A stretch of DNA of 64,000 nucleotides from JBLMZI01 sp050258755 (GTDB taxonomy: Bacteria > Bacillota > Syntrophomonadia > Syntrophomonadales > DTU052): assembly GCA_050258755.1 (NCBI GenBank), contig JBLMZI010000009.1, forward strand, positions 1 to 64,000, in the 5' to 3' direction. Shown here in pieces: positions 41,721 through 50,976 of the stretch (its first letter is position 1; the number at the start of each line of letters is the position of its first letter). A program made the position numbers and the translations under genes. Under the pieces are notes generated by a model. That model was not told the origin of the DNA. It worked only from the letters and a program-made list of their open reading frames with translations, and ran no database searches.

Positions 41721-41791
41721 GGATTCTCCAGGTAAAACCAAGTTTCTCAAAATCAACAAAAAGACAAACAAGATCGGGAGGTAATTTAAGA

Positions 41792-42550
41792 ATGAATATT
41801 GCAGGCAAAACCGCAATCGTAACCGGTGGCGCATCCGGACTTGGCGAGCATGCAGCAAGAATGCTGGCAGCCAAAGGCGCTAATGTTGTTATCGCTGACC
41901 TGAACGAAGAGCTCGGCGCAAAAGTTGCCGGTGCAATCGGCGCGAAAGCTGTATTTGTAAAAGCTAACATGACTTCCACCGAGGATGTCAAGAACGTTTG
42001 CAAAACCGCCATCGACAAATTTGGCGCTGTCCACATCCTCGTCAACAATGCTGGCATCGGCTCCGCTGGCCGGACCCTCGGCAAAGATGGCCCTTGGAAC
42101 ATCGACTGGTTCAAAATGGTCATCAACATCAACCTGGTTGGCGCATTTGACATGCTGTCCAATGCTGCATGGGAAATGAAAAAGAACGATGGAGACGAGA
42201 AGGGCGTTATCATCAACGTTGCTTCCGTTGCTGCGTTTGACGGCCAGATCGGCCAGGCCGCTTACAGCGCATCCAAAGCTGGCGTCGTCGGCATGACCCT
42301 GCCGGTCGCCCGTGACCTGTCCCGGGACGGCATCCGCGTTGTAACCATCGCCCCCGGCATCTTCGACACCCCGATGATGAAGCAGCTCCCCGAAGCGGCT
42401 CGTGCATCCCTGGCACAGCAGGTTCCGTTCCCGCAGAGACTTGGCGATCCGGACGAGTTCGCAGCTCTGGTCTGCGCGATTGCAGAAAACGGCTACCTGA
42501 ACGGCGAATCGATCCGTCTGGACGGCGCGATCCGCATGCAGCCTAAATAA
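41792..42550 (+). CDS. SDR-family 3-hydroxyacyl-CoA dehydrogenase-like protein
   Basis: A 252-aa short-chain dehydrogenase. It has the NAD-binding TGGASGLG (10-17), Asp of VIADLNEE (favouring NAD over NADP), NNAGIG, catalytic Ser (INVASVAAF) and YSASK (Tyr-x3-Lys). The best resemblance is to type-II 3-hydroxyacyl-CoA dehydrogenases (HSD17B10-like), which oxidise 3-hydroxyacyl-CoA in beta-oxidation. The ATG at 41792 has GGGAGG 10 bases upstream. Codon use is more uniform than in neighbours, hinting at high expression. It ends at its own terminator. Confidence 0.88.
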   Translation: MNIAGKTAIVTGGASGLGEHAARMLAAKGANVVIADLNEELGAKVAGAIGAKAVFVKANMTSTEDVKNVCKTAIDKFGAVHILVNNAGIGSAGRTLGKDGPWNIDWFKMVININLVGAFDMLSNAAWEMKKNDGDEKGVIINVASVAAFDGQIGQAAYSASKAGVVGMTLPVARDLSRDGIRVVTIAPGIFDTPMMKQLPEAARASLAQQVPFPQRLGDPDEFAALVCAIAENGYLNGESIRLDGAIRMQPK

Positions 42551-42566
42551 GTTTGGTTTGATCTTG

Positions 42567-42596
42567 AAAGCGGCCTCGATTCGAGGCCGCTTTTTT
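42567..42596 (+). terminator. Intrinsic terminator of the SDR gene
   Basis: AAAGCGGCCTCG and CGAGGCCGCTTT pair around a 3-base loop followed by a run of T. Confidence 0.93.
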
Positions 42597-42831
42597 ATTT
42601 GGGTTGGCCCCGTTCCCCACTCCGCTCGTCCGAATATTGGCCTCAGGCTGTTACCGTTGATCGTTCGAGGCATGACCTTTCGTTTCCCTTTTGTCCATGC
42701 TCGGATAGTATGATGGCTAACATTTTAGGACTGGAGTATTTGTGCCATTTTATATATCATGGTCTAGAGAAGATGCTCTCTTCATTGTTTGAAAGAGCCT
42801 GATAACTGAATACGCGGAAGGGGGAACAGAT

Positions 42832-43251
42832 ATGGAAAACTTCTCAACTTTTGTTTGTTACAACATGAAAGTGACCATGAAGAAGGTCGAGAAATACTTG
42901 ACGCAGGAACTCGAGGTTTTCGGGATTAATTTCGCGCAGGCGCTGATCCTGTGGAGCCTGCTGGAAAAGGACGGTTTGACACTGTCCGAAATCGGTCTTC
43001 GGGCGCAAATCGAAAACTCGTCCCTGACCACGATGGTGGATAAACTTGAAAAGGAACAACTGGTGGAACGCCGCTTGGACCCGCAGGACCGCCGGATGAT
43101 TCGGCTCTTCCTAACGGATAAAGGCCGCAATTTGGGTGAGCAGGTGATGTCGTCCGCAGCCCAGTTCAACCAGCGCCTGCGCGGCTGCCTGTCGCCTGCG
43201 GAAGGTGATTTTTTAACCGGGTTGTCCCGCATCGCCAACGAGCTTTCCTGA
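42832..43251 (+). CDS. MarR-family transcriptional regulator
   Basis: A 139-aa winged-helix regulator. The recognition region is LTLSEIGLRAQIENSSLTTMVDKLEKE, and the wing is LVERRLDPQDRRMIRLFLTDKG with the conserved DxRDxR-like loop (DPQDRR). MarR dimers usually repress until a small ligand binds. It follows the SDR terminator and may control the neighbouring fatty-acid-type genes or itself; no operator was identified. Confidence 0.92.
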   Translation: MENFSTFVCYNMKVTMKKVEKYLTQELEVFGINFAQALILWSLLEKDGLTLSEIGLRAQIENSSLTTMVDKLEKEQLVERRLDPQDRRMIRLFLTDKGRNLGEQVMSSAAQFNQRLRGCLSPAEGDFLTGLSRIANELS

Positions 43252-43280
43252 GCGGCCCGGCAATCTGGAATAAGACAGTA

Positions 43281-43310
43281 AAAAGCCCGGATTGAATAAT
43301 CCGGGCTTTT
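43281..43310. terminator. Bidirectional intrinsic terminator
   Basis: AAAAGCCCGGATT and AATCCGGGCTTTT form a 13-bp stem with a GAAT loop, between the convergent MarR and ComFB-PAS genes. Confidence 0.92.
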
Positions 43311-43338
43311 GCTGTTGCTCAAGATATGGAGTCGGCCA

Positions 43339-44265
43339 TTAGAGCTCCTTGACTTTGTTCACCAATCTGTCGCCGAGCGCCTGGTTTCGGCCGCCGCGGG
43401 CCCGATTGGACTCCATGGTGTCGATGCTGCTGATGATCTCCTTGAGTTTCGGATCCTTTGCCGGCTCTAACGCTGCGATTTCTTCCGCGCTCAGTCCGTC
43501 AGCGGGTAATCCCGCGCCCTTTCGTTCTACGGCGGCATCAGCCGAATCAGCCGGGTTTACCGCCTGATCTGGAGGATGTTGGTCCGGTAACCCCGCCTTT
43601 TCATACTGCGGTGGTATGACTGCTTCATCGGGTCTTTTTTTGTAGGGAACAATTTCCCGATATCCCCGAATCACCAGGATCACCTGCGGCGGTGTCCCAA
43701 CCCGGTGCTCCACCGGAACACAGGTCATCTGGACCAGATAGCGGCGAACGCCGCGCCGGCAGATTTCCACGGTAACACGCCGCGTTTCCCCGTCGGATAC
43801 AACCGCCCGCAGCTTGGCCATGACGTCGCCCCGGCTCTTTTCATCAATAAAATCGCCCATTTTCCGGCCTTCAACGTACTCCTGGCTGAAGCCAAGCAGG
43901 TAAGACGCGGAACGAGAAGCGAACTTTACGGTGTAATCGGCGTTGCAAACGATGAGATAGCCATCCAGCGCATCCCCGGTGCTCACACTCGGCGCGCTCC
44001 CATGACCGGGCTTAGCGCCGACCATCTGAATCGCCTCGGTTAAAAACCGCAGGACATCTACGGTATGCTGCTGTTCGGCTGCTCGTGATTTTTTCAGGGC
44101 GACGCCGGTCTGACTGTTCACGTACGATGGCGGAACCCGGTTCAGAACATACGTCATAATGTCCGCTCTGCAGTCTTCGCAGTCGCAGACCACTGTTCCC
44201 TGGGCGACCGCCAGTTCCAGCTGCTCATTGACGGTTTCTTCCGTAATATTGCGAAGTATCCACAT
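43339..44265 (-). CDS. ComFB-PAS fusion protein
   Basis: A 308-aa protein. Residues 1-85 form a ComFB-like domain (NITEETVNEQLELAV, then Cys27/Cys29/Cys32 in VCDCEDCRADIMTYVLNRVP), sharing CDCxxCRADI with the stand-alone ComFB at 20554. Residues ~98-205 form a PAS domain (LDGYLIVCNADYTVKFASRS). A Pro/Asp-rich linker and a charged C-terminal helix follow. ComFB proteins have been reported as c-di-GMP receptors. Divergent from a GGDEF gene, it may sense both a PAS signal and c-di-GMP (inference). The ATG at 44265 has AAGGCGGG upstream. Confidence 0.78.
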   Translation of the reverse strand: MWILRNITEETVNEQLELAVAQGTVVCDCEDCRADIMTYVLNRVPPSYVNSQTGVALKKSRAAEQQHTVDVLRFLTEAIQMVGAKPGHGSAPSVSTGDALDGYLIVCNADYTVKFASRSASYLLGFSQEYVEGRKMGDFIDEKSRGDVMAKLRAVVSDGETRRVTVEICRRGVRRYLVQMTCVPVEHRVGTPPQVILVIRGYREIVPYKKRPDEAVIPPQYEKAGLPDQHPPDQAVNPADSADAAVERKGAGLPADGLSAEEIAALEPAKDPKLKEIISSIDTMESNRARGGRNQALGDRLVNKVKEL

Positions 44266-44536
44266 ACGATTCCCGCCTTCGATCATGTTGCAGTTTACAG
44301 TGCTCCGAATACTTCCGTTGTTTCTATTCTACCTGTTTCGACAAGATCTTGCATCCTTCGTATAACCCCGTTACGGAAAGCCATGAGCATGACCTAATGC
44401 GTAAAAACGAGAGCTTAATCAAGGAAGGCTGTTGCTAAACCACTTCAGTCGGCCCTCAAGTTCCGGACCGCAAAAACCGAAAAATATAGCAGGATGATTC
44501 ACGGATGAATTCGTCGCTTTCAAGGAGGAGAACGAC

Positions 44537-45349
44537 ATGGCCCCCAAGTCTTTAGAAACAAACCAGCAATCCGCTCTTTCCTCTGCTTTTCAGCCGCGGT
44601 GGTTTTTACTGCAAACACTGGCCTTTTCAGGATTTGCCACGCTCATAGGCACCAGCCTGTTTATGGAGTTATCTCTGCGTGCAAGCCGTTCAGCGTTGGT
44701 CACGATCCAGATCATGATTCTGGCTCTGGCCGCGCTCATCGCTGTCTCAGCGGTAAAAGTCGCCTACGATCAGCAGGCCAAACACCGAACCAATCTCCTC
44801 TCGGCCCAACAAAACCTTGAGCATGAAAACCTGCTGCTCAGAAATCTTGCCTACCGGGATGGGCTGACCGGTTTGTTCAATTATTCGTATTTCAAAAAGC
44901 ATCTTCGGGAAGGTTTGGAAAATGCGGCTCACCATCACGCCTTTTACAGCGTGTTGATGATGGACCTGGATCATTTTAAGCAGTGCAATGATTTGTACGG
45001 GCACCAGTACGGGGACGCGGTTTTAAAAACGGTGGGCGCCATCATTCTCCACACGATCCGGAACTCGGACATCGCCGCGCGCTACGGGGGTGACGAATTC
45101 GGAATCCTCCTGCCTGGCGCGACCCACGATCAGGCGATGATGGTCGCCGAACGGATCCGGGGCGAAGTCGAGGAATGCTTCAGCCAGATCGACGGTTTGT
45201 CGGAAGGACGGCTGAGCGTTTCGATCGGGATCGGCGTGTTGGAACCGGGTATCCAGGGAGATCCCGACCAACTGCTGAAAACCGCCGATGCCGCCCTGTA
45301 CCGGGCCAAAAACCACCGCAATTGGATCGAACTCGACCAGATCGCGTAG
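44537..45349 (+). CDS. Membrane-bound diguanylate cyclase (GGDEF)
   Basis: A 270-aa protein with two N-terminal membrane helices (about 22-43 and 55-76), a short coiled coil (77-105) and a GGDEF domain. The active-site GGDEF (184-188) is intact and the inhibitory I-site RNSD (175-178) lies five residues before it, so the enzyme should make c-di-GMP with product feedback. A strong site (AAGGAGGAG) precedes the ATG. It is divergent from the ComFB-PAS gene. Confidence 0.93.
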   Translation: MAPKSLETNQQSALSSAFQPRWFLLQTLAFSGFATLIGTSLFMELSLRASRSALVTIQIMILALAALIAVSAVKVAYDQQAKHRTNLLSAQQNLEHENLLLRNLAYRDGLTGLFNYSYFKKHLREGLENAAHHHAFYSVLMMDLDHFKQCNDLYGHQYGDAVLKTVGAIILHTIRNSDIAARYGGDEFGILLPGATHDQAMMVAERIRGEVEECFSQIDGLSEGRLSVSIGIGVLEPGIQGDPDQLLKTADAALYRAKNHRNWIELDQIA

Positions 45350-45396
45350 GCTGATCCACAGCGCGGTATCACCAAAAATTGACGCCACAGTACCCG

Positions 45397-45424
45397 AAAA
45401 GCCCGGAATCATTCCGGGCTTTTT
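45397..45424. terminator. Bidirectional intrinsic terminator
   Basis: AAAAGCCCGGA and TCCGGGCTTTT form an 11-bp stem with a 5-base loop between the two convergent GGDEF genes; T-runs follow on both strands. Confidence 0.9.
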
Positions 45425-45458
45425 CCTTGACGGATTCTCTTTTCCTTAAGACCGCTGG

Positions 45459-48400
45459 TTAACGGCTTTTCTCCAGATCGCCTGAGATCTTGATAAACAG
45501 CGGAACCAGATCAGGGTCAAACTGGGTTCCCGCCATCCGCGTCAGTTCGAGCAAGGCAGCGGCCCGATCCATCGCGGCCCGCTGCGGGCGCGCATGGGTC
45601 ATGGCGTCATAGGCGTCAGCGATGGACAGAATCCGGCATTCAATCGGAATTGAGTGGCCTTTCAAACCCAGGGGATATCCCTGCCCGTTGTACCATTCAT
45701 GATGCTTCAAAAGCCAATCCGAAACGGAAGACAAATCCGGCGCCGCCTGCGCAATGCGATGCCCGGTCTCGGAATGACGGCGGACATCCTGCATTTCTTC
45801 CGGTGACAGCGGCCCGGGCTTGAATAGAACCGCATCGGCGATGCTGACCTTGCCAATGTCATGGAACCGCGCCAATTTCTGCAGTTGGTCGATGTCGTAC
45901 GCCTCGCCGAGCGCTTCCATCATTTTCTCCAGATAAACCGCCAGCCGCTCCGGATGCCCATCACCGAAAAAGTCACGGGGTTCCAGCGATTTCAGCAGGT
46001 TGTGTATCATCGAACTGCGTGCACTGGTGCTGCTCTGCAGCTTTTCCCGGTACATGTTATCGTCCGCCATTTTGTACAGATCATAGACACTCAGCGAAGC
46101 ATCCTGCCTCACCGCATAGCCGATCGACAGGCTGACCGGGAAATCGGGATGCTTCTCGTTGTGCTCTACGGTGGTGCGCCGGATCCGGTCACAGACTTCC
46201 TGCACCGTGGCTTCCGGACTGTTGGGAAGGATCACACCGAATTCGTCACCGCCGACCCGGGCGATGACGTCCCCATCCCGGAGACAGGTTCGCAAGACCC
46301 TGGTGACTTCAATCAGCAGGGCATCGCCGGCCGCGTGTCCGCGCCCGTCATTCATAAGTTTTAACCCGTCGACGTCACTCACGATCAGCCCGACCGGGTC
46401 GTGCCGGCCGCGCTCCATCCGGTCCAGTTCCTCTTCGAAGTAGGCCCGGTTGTACAAACCTGTCAGCGGATCGTGCATGCCTAGATACCGAAGTTTTTCT
46501 TCCACGGCTTTTCGTTCGGAAATATCCTCAGCCAGAACCAGGCCGCCGACGATATTGCCGTCCTGGATGATCGGGGATGCGTTTATCCGGGCATCGAAGG
46601 CCTCACCCTTTTTATTGACCAGCTGTAGATCGAAACTGTCCATTTTCCCCCTGCTCAGCCTGCGAGCCACTTTTGACGCGATTGATGAGCGCTGCTCAGG
46701 TTCCACCAGCTCCCAGACATAGCGGCCGAGCAGTTCTTCCGGCTGAAATCCCCAGAACTCGACCGATTTGGCATTCACAAAGTTGATCCTGGCCTGATCA
46801 TCATAGGTCACAAACAGTTCGTTCAGGCTGTCGATCAAGGTGTTCAGATACAGCACCTGCAGGGCCAGCTGGCGTTCGCTGTCCTCCAGGGCCTGTTTGA
46901 CCCGCCGGCGCTGCAGAATCTTCATCAACTCGTTCATCAGAAGGGTAACCTGGCGAATATCCGACTGGTCGTATTCGATATCCTTGTTGGCCACGCCGAT
47001 CAGGGATACCGTTTTGTCCTGTTCGACAATCGGAACGATCAAGGCCCGGCGCAGCCGGACATGACCGTGCGGCAGTTGGGGCTTCGGATCGATGCTTTCG
47101 TAATCATTGATGATCACCGGCTGCCGGGTCCTGACCGCTTCACCCCAGAAGTTCTTGTTTTCAAGCAGGATCACCGTGTCGCTCTGGTCAGCGAGACAAT
47201 CCCGGGCGGTTTGGCGGGACCAGGCGTCAATCACCATGAGCCGCTCATCCTGTACAAAGGCGACAAAGCCGTATTTGCTTCCGGTCAGCCGTACCGCTTC
47301 CTCGAGCGCGTAGTCGGTCAGTTCGCGCGGGTTGGACTCGGCCATCTGGTTCATGCTGAGCAGCGCTTCCAGACGCATTTCGTCCAGGATCAGCCGGGTC
47401 TCTATCATTTTGCGGTCGTGAACATTGCGCCCGACCGCCTGGAACTCGTGATTCGGTTCCCCTTCCACGCTGATCAGACGGCAGGTCCAGTTGTGCCAGC
47501 GGCGCTCGCCCTGCGCGTTCCGGAACATGCGCTCGAAAAAGACGACTTCGCGGGTGACGATCAGGTGATCAAGGAGTGCCAGAATGTCCTGCCAATCTTT
47601 GTCGCTGACGAGATCCCGCACCCGGGTTTCCAGCACCAGATTCAGCGGGCGCCCCACATACCTGGTAAATGCCTGATTCGCAAAGGTAATGGTTCCGTCC
47701 CGGCGGAAGCGGAAAATCAATTCGGTCTGGTCTTCCACCACAGCCCGATAACGGTTTTCGCTTAAGGTCAGATGCTGTTGAGAAGCCTGAAGGGTCAGCA
47801 GCATATCGTTAATCCCCTCGCCGAGAGCGGCCAGCTCATCACTGCCGCGGATCGGGACCCGGATCGTGGGGTCATTGGAAGCGCCGATCGTGGAAACCAC
47901 CGAAGAGATTTGAAACAGGCGCACCAGCACGAGCTGGCGGAACAGCAGGTAGGCCGCCACAGAACAGAGCGCAATGAAGATCATTAGAAAGAGCATGAAG
48001 TTGGCGAAGAATTCCTTGTTCTTTTGGAAGATGTCGCGCTTCATCGTGACCCCGATAACAGCGGCCGGGCGGCCTTCGATATCGCGGATCGCCTGATAGC
48101 CGGCAAGCTGATCAGGATGACTTACCACCGGTGCAATCACCTGTTCCTTGGACTGAGCCCCGGTTCCAAAGCGGCCAGGTTCGTAAGGACCGATCGAAAA
48201 ACTTAGATTGGTCGTGTTTTGCAGGTACTTCATTTCCAACGAATCGACAAAACGGCCCATGATCAGCGTACCGCGAATCGGTCCCCGGTACTGGCTGTTC
48301 AGAAGCGGGCGGGAAACGACCATCAGCGGTCCTTCCGGCAGGAGCAGCATTCCCTGCAAAGTACTGCTTGGGTCAGTGTGCTGAAGCAGTTTTGCGCCCG

Positions 48401-48809
48401 GCCGGACGTAGCGGTAAAACGATTTTGGGATAGGAACCGGTTTTTCGTTGATGCGGTCATAACCCATCGCCATGACGATACCGCCCTGGCGGTCCACGAT
48501 CATGACCAGATTCAGCCGCAGCTTGCGGAAACTTTCGGGGATGAAATTCTCTGTGATGTATGCGGGGTCGGGGTTGACGACATAGGTGTAGGTGTCATCC
48601 CAGCCGGCATAATCGCCGCACAGGGAATCCATACCGATTAATTCTGAATGAATGGCATTGGTCGCCCGGCTGAGATTCTGCTCCATCTCCCGTTTTTCCA
48701 GCTCGGTGAAGGTCTGGTCGAGCAGGTGATTGGAGATGAGCTTCAGCACGGTTACCGAGAGGAGAACCACCACAAAAAATATGCTGATGATTTTGTCTCG
48801 TAAGCTCAT
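45459..48809 (-). CDS. CHASE4-HAMP-PAS-GAF-PAS-GGDEF-HD-GYP signalling protein
   Basis: A 1116-aa membrane sensor. Approximate order: TM (8-30), CHASE4-like extracellular domain (40-265; GWDDTYTYV, GPIRGTLIMGRFVD), TM (270-292), HAMP (293-345), PAS (350-475), GAF (490-635), PAS (650-770), GGDEF (775-930; RVGGDEFGV with I-site RDGD), HD-GYP (940-1110; FHDIGKVSIAD, KHHEWYNGQGYP). It has motifs for both making and degrading c-di-GMP, so the sensor may switch direction. The CHASE4-like half is related to the histidine kinase at 50977-53622. Confidence 0.93.
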   Translation of the reverse strand: MSLRDKIISIFFVVVLLSVTVLKLISNHLLDQTFTELEKREMEQNLSRATNAIHSELIGMDSLCGDYAGWDDTYTYVVNPDPAYITENFIPESFRKLRLNLVMIVDRQGGIVMAMGYDRINEKPVPIPKSFYRYVRPGAKLLQHTDPSSTLQGMLLLPEGPLMVVSRPLLNSQYRGPIRGTLIMGRFVDSLEMKYLQNTTNLSFSIGPYEPGRFGTGAQSKEQVIAPVVSHPDQLAGYQAIRDIEGRPAAVIGVTMKRDIFQKNKEFFANFMLFLMIFIALCSVAAYLLFRQLVLVRLFQISSVVSTIGASNDPTIRVPIRGSDELAALGEGINDMLLTLQASQQHLTLSENRYRAVVEDQTELIFRFRRDGTITFANQAFTRYVGRPLNLVLETRVRDLVSDKDWQDILALLDHLIVTREVVFFERMFRNAQGERRWHNWTCRLISVEGEPNHEFQAVGRNVHDRKMIETRLILDEMRLEALLSMNQMAESNPRELTDYALEEAVRLTGSKYGFVAFVQDERLMVIDAWSRQTARDCLADQSDTVILLENKNFWGEAVRTRQPVIINDYESIDPKPQLPHGHVRLRRALIVPIVEQDKTVSLIGVANKDIEYDQSDIRQVTLLMNELMKILQRRRVKQALEDSERQLALQVLYLNTLIDSLNELFVTYDDQARINFVNAKSVEFWGFQPEELLGRYVWELVEPEQRSSIASKVARRLSRGKMDSFDLQLVNKKGEAFDARINASPIIQDGNIVGGLVLAEDISERKAVEEKLRYLGMHDPLTGLYNRAYFEEELDRMERGRHDPVGLIVSDVDGLKLMNDGRGHAAGDALLIEVTRVLRTCLRDGDVIARVGGDEFGVILPNSPEATVQEVCDRIRRTTVEHNEKHPDFPVSLSIGYAVRQDASLSVYDLYKMADDNMYREKLQSSTSARSSMIHNLLKSLEPRDFFGDGHPERLAVYLEKMMEALGEAYDIDQLQKLARFHDIGKVSIADAVLFKPGPLSPEEMQDVRRHSETGHRIAQAAPDLSSVSDWLLKHHEWYNGQGYPLGLKGHSIPIECRILSIADAYDAMTHARPQRAAMDRAAALLELTRMAGTQFDPDLVPLFIKISGDLEKSR

Positions 48810-49007
48810 TGCGCTGTTTGATCCTCCCGATCCCAGGATCGGCCATCCCGGGGCTTTTCCGGGACATTGTCGGCCGGTTACTTTCCGGTAGGATTGCCTG
48901 AAAAGGACCGATCACGAAGGTTCCATCGGGATCGGTCGGGGGTACCCAGCGAAAATGATTGGCTTACCGGCTGCCTGATACACGCAGCCGGTAAAGCGTC
49001 ACAGAGG

Positions 49008-49253
49008 TCAGCGACAGCAGACCGTCACATTGTATCCCGGGAAATTGCGCTTGCAGTACTCGGTCGCCTCGTCGCGGGCTCTGAAGACCATCCATCCGCC
49101 CTCATCGCGCAGCCGGCCAACCCCTTTTACCGGGGTTTCCTCCCGCGAGCCCGCGATGCAGCAATTTTGATTCCCGTGGATCGTGCAGATGCCGCTTGCG
49201 GTATCCACATCGAGCCATACCGCTGGACGTAGAAACACGGGCATCTCCTCCAT
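49008..49253 (-). CDS. Hypothetical protein, 81 aa
   Basis: Not recognised. It is Cys-rich for its size (five Cys, including two CC pairs, NQNCCIAG and VTVCC) with HGNQNCC near the middle. It is probably cytoplasmic, with no membrane segment. ATG at 49253 has an AGGGA-type site; a second ATG three codons on is possible. It lies between the two large sensor genes and the phosphoesterase. Confidence 0.55.
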   Translation of the reverse strand: MEEMPVFLRPAVWLDVDTASGICTIHGNQNCCIAGSREETPVKGVGRLRDEGGWMVFRARDEATEYCKRNFPGYNVTVCCR

Positions 49254-49363
49254 TCCCTGTCTCTCTGTATCTTGATCATATCACAAAAAGGCCCGGAATG
49301 GCTTCCTATCTTCCCAGTACTGCCCGGCCAAAAACCGTTGCAAATACCGGTTACACAGGCGGT

Positions 49364-50830
49364 TTATTTCAAACTGGACTCGTCCTCTTTCTGCCCAGAA
49401 TCGGTATGCGGTCCAAGCAGGTGACGGGTCAGGGCAAAGTCTCCATTCGCCGGGTTATAGGATAGAAAGTCGACCGCAACCGGCCCCTGGCCTGGCTGAA
49501 CCGTGAGAATTGCCAGAGAGTAGTCAACCCCGCTATCGGTGGAGAAGCCGCGCAGACCCGCGGCCCCCGTCGTACCTGGGTTGATTAGGACCGATTCATG
49601 CAGCCGGCTGATGCCAAGCCGGTGCGTATGACCTGAAACCACAACCGGCGCCAGACCGGCCAGACGCTTGCCCAAACGCGGATTGTGAACCACGATCAAA
49701 TCCGGCTTTGCGCTGTTGTCTTCCAACAAAGCCCGGACACTCTGTTCCTGAAGCTCAAGCCCGTCCAGATAGGCCTTCGAATTCACAGCTGGGGTTGGAA
49801 AAGCGATGGCCGGGTCTGGCAGGCCAAAAACCCGGATGCCCTTGGTTGTAATCGTTTTGCCGTCTAGCATCCGGACCGATGACAGCTGCTTCAAGTAATT
49901 CAGCGTATCCGCCTTGTCATGGTTTCCCGCCGCAAACAGCTGCTGGATGCCGGTTTCAACCAGACTCTGAATAAATGGGGTCTCCAATTTGGTCCCGTAA
50001 TCGGTTAAATCGCCTGCGTTGACGATTAAGTCCACCCGAAATTTCCTGGCCACCGAATTCATCAGTGTGATCCCAACCGGATTGGCGTGGAGATCGCTGA
50101 CCAGCAATATTCGCCGGGTCCCGGTCTTCTGGTCGGGATTCGCCAGGACCGGAATATCTTCGACCCTGGAATACAGCGAGCGTATGCTGTTCACCACGTT
50201 TCCGGTCGCGGCGGGCAGGTCGCCGCCGCGCTCCCACAATTCGCCCGCCAGGCTGATAACGTCCGGTGCCAGCGCCAGCGTCCCGGTGTAAGTCGGCTCC
50301 CGGAACGCCGCCGGATTATACGTTCGAAGCATCATGAAAAAAACGCCGCCCACCATCACAGCCCCGCACGCACCGAGCAGCAGCGCCGGCCGAAGCCCGC
50401 GGCGCCAGATCAGCAGCGAGACGGCGAACGCGCCCAGAGCCGCCAGCACAATCTCGCGGACGGCAAACCCGGTCAGACGCGGCTGGATTTCGGCTTCAAA
50501 GGTTCGCATGGCCTGGCGCCGTTCTTCCTGGTTGGCCAGACGTTTTGCCAGGGTTTCGGTTTCGATGTGATCAAGCCGGACCAACAACTCGGCCGGAGCC
50601 CGGTGGGTGTGGGCCTGAATTGTGCCAAGCGGCGGTATTTCCAGGGTGGTAACGCCGGTCAAGGCGGGCTCTATCCGGACGCCAAGGGTCAAGCCGTCAG
50701 TCTGCAGCAATACCATGCCAAAAAGGTGCAGAAACAGAAGCGCACCGCACAGCGCGGTGACCAGATGACCGGAAGAAAGTAAAAAGCCCCGGACCAAATG
50801 GCGGAATCGGGGCCAGTCCATGGTTTGCAT
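49364..50830 (-). CDS. Membrane-anchored metallophosphoesterase
   Basis: A 488-aa protein. The N-terminal part has about four membrane helices (residues ~15-45 and ~125-170), followed by a calcineurin-like phosphoesterase domain with all metal blocks: LLVSDLHANP, VNAGDLTDYG, AAGNHDKAD, VVHNPRLG and VVSGHTHRLG. Substrate unknown; YkuE- or lipid-pyrophosphatase-like roles are possible. The ATG at 50830 has GAGGGAG upstream. It lies downstream of the histidine kinase gene on the same strand, with a hairpin between. Confidence 0.9.
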   Translation of the reverse strand: MQTMDWPRFRHLVRGFLLSSGHLVTALCGALLFLHLFGMVLLQTDGLTLGVRIEPALTGVTTLEIPPLGTIQAHTHRAPAELLVRLDHIETETLAKRLANQEERRQAMRTFEAEIQPRLTGFAVREIVLAALGAFAVSLLIWRRGLRPALLLGACGAVMVGGVFFMMLRTYNPAAFREPTYTGTLALAPDVISLAGELWERGGDLPAATGNVVNSIRSLYSRVEDIPVLANPDQKTGTRRILLVSDLHANPVGITLMNSVARKFRVDLIVNAGDLTDYGTKLETPFIQSLVETGIQQLFAAGNHDKADTLNYLKQLSSVRMLDGKTITTKGIRVFGLPDPAIAFPTPAVNSKAYLDGLELQEQSVRALLEDNSAKPDLIVVHNPRLGKRLAGLAPVVVSGHTHRLGISRLHESVLINPGTTGAAGLRGFSTDSGVDYSLAILTVQPGQGPVAVDFLSYNPANGDFALTRHLLGPHTDSGQKEDESSLK

Positions 50831-50846
50831 ATCGTCTCCCTCGTAC

Positions 50847-50872
50847 AAGGCGGCTTATCACCGGGCCGCCTT
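50847..50872. other. Hairpin between sensor kinase and phosphoesterase genes
   Basis: AAGGCGGC (50847-50854) and GCCGCCTT (50865-50872) form an 8-bp stem with a 10-base loop upstream of the phosphoesterase start; no U-run on the transcribed strand. Confidence 0.5.
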
Positions 50873-50976
50873 TGGTGATACTCCAGTATAACACGCCCGT
50901 TTCGGCATCTTTGACTGGTGATTGGCGGGAATAAAGGGATTCTTGCCTAAAGCTCAAGGTCTGGGGAAGGGGCAGC

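Larger units (their letters stand above)
41472..41791. other. Leader region of the SDR dehydrogenase gene
   Basis: About 320 bp, A+T-richer than its surroundings. After the cheX terminator it holds a possible promoter (TTGGTC, 19 bases, TATAGT at about 41638-41668), a terminator-like hairpin with seven T (41699-41720) and a good ribosome binding site before the SDR ATG. The frame upstream of the SDR ATG is open from 41528 but its peptide looks random. Confidence 0.45.

Noticed and set aside
41528..41791. Longer N-terminus for the SDR dehydrogenase
   Set aside because: The upstream frame is open but has no ribosome binding site and no similarity to SDR proteins; the ATG at 41792 has a strong site and begins the Rossmann fold at the usual place.
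44266..44536. c-di-GMP riboswitch between the ComFB-PAS and GGDEF genes
   Set aside because: No GEMM-type conserved core or paired helices could be found in this 270-bp gap or upstream of the other signalling genes.
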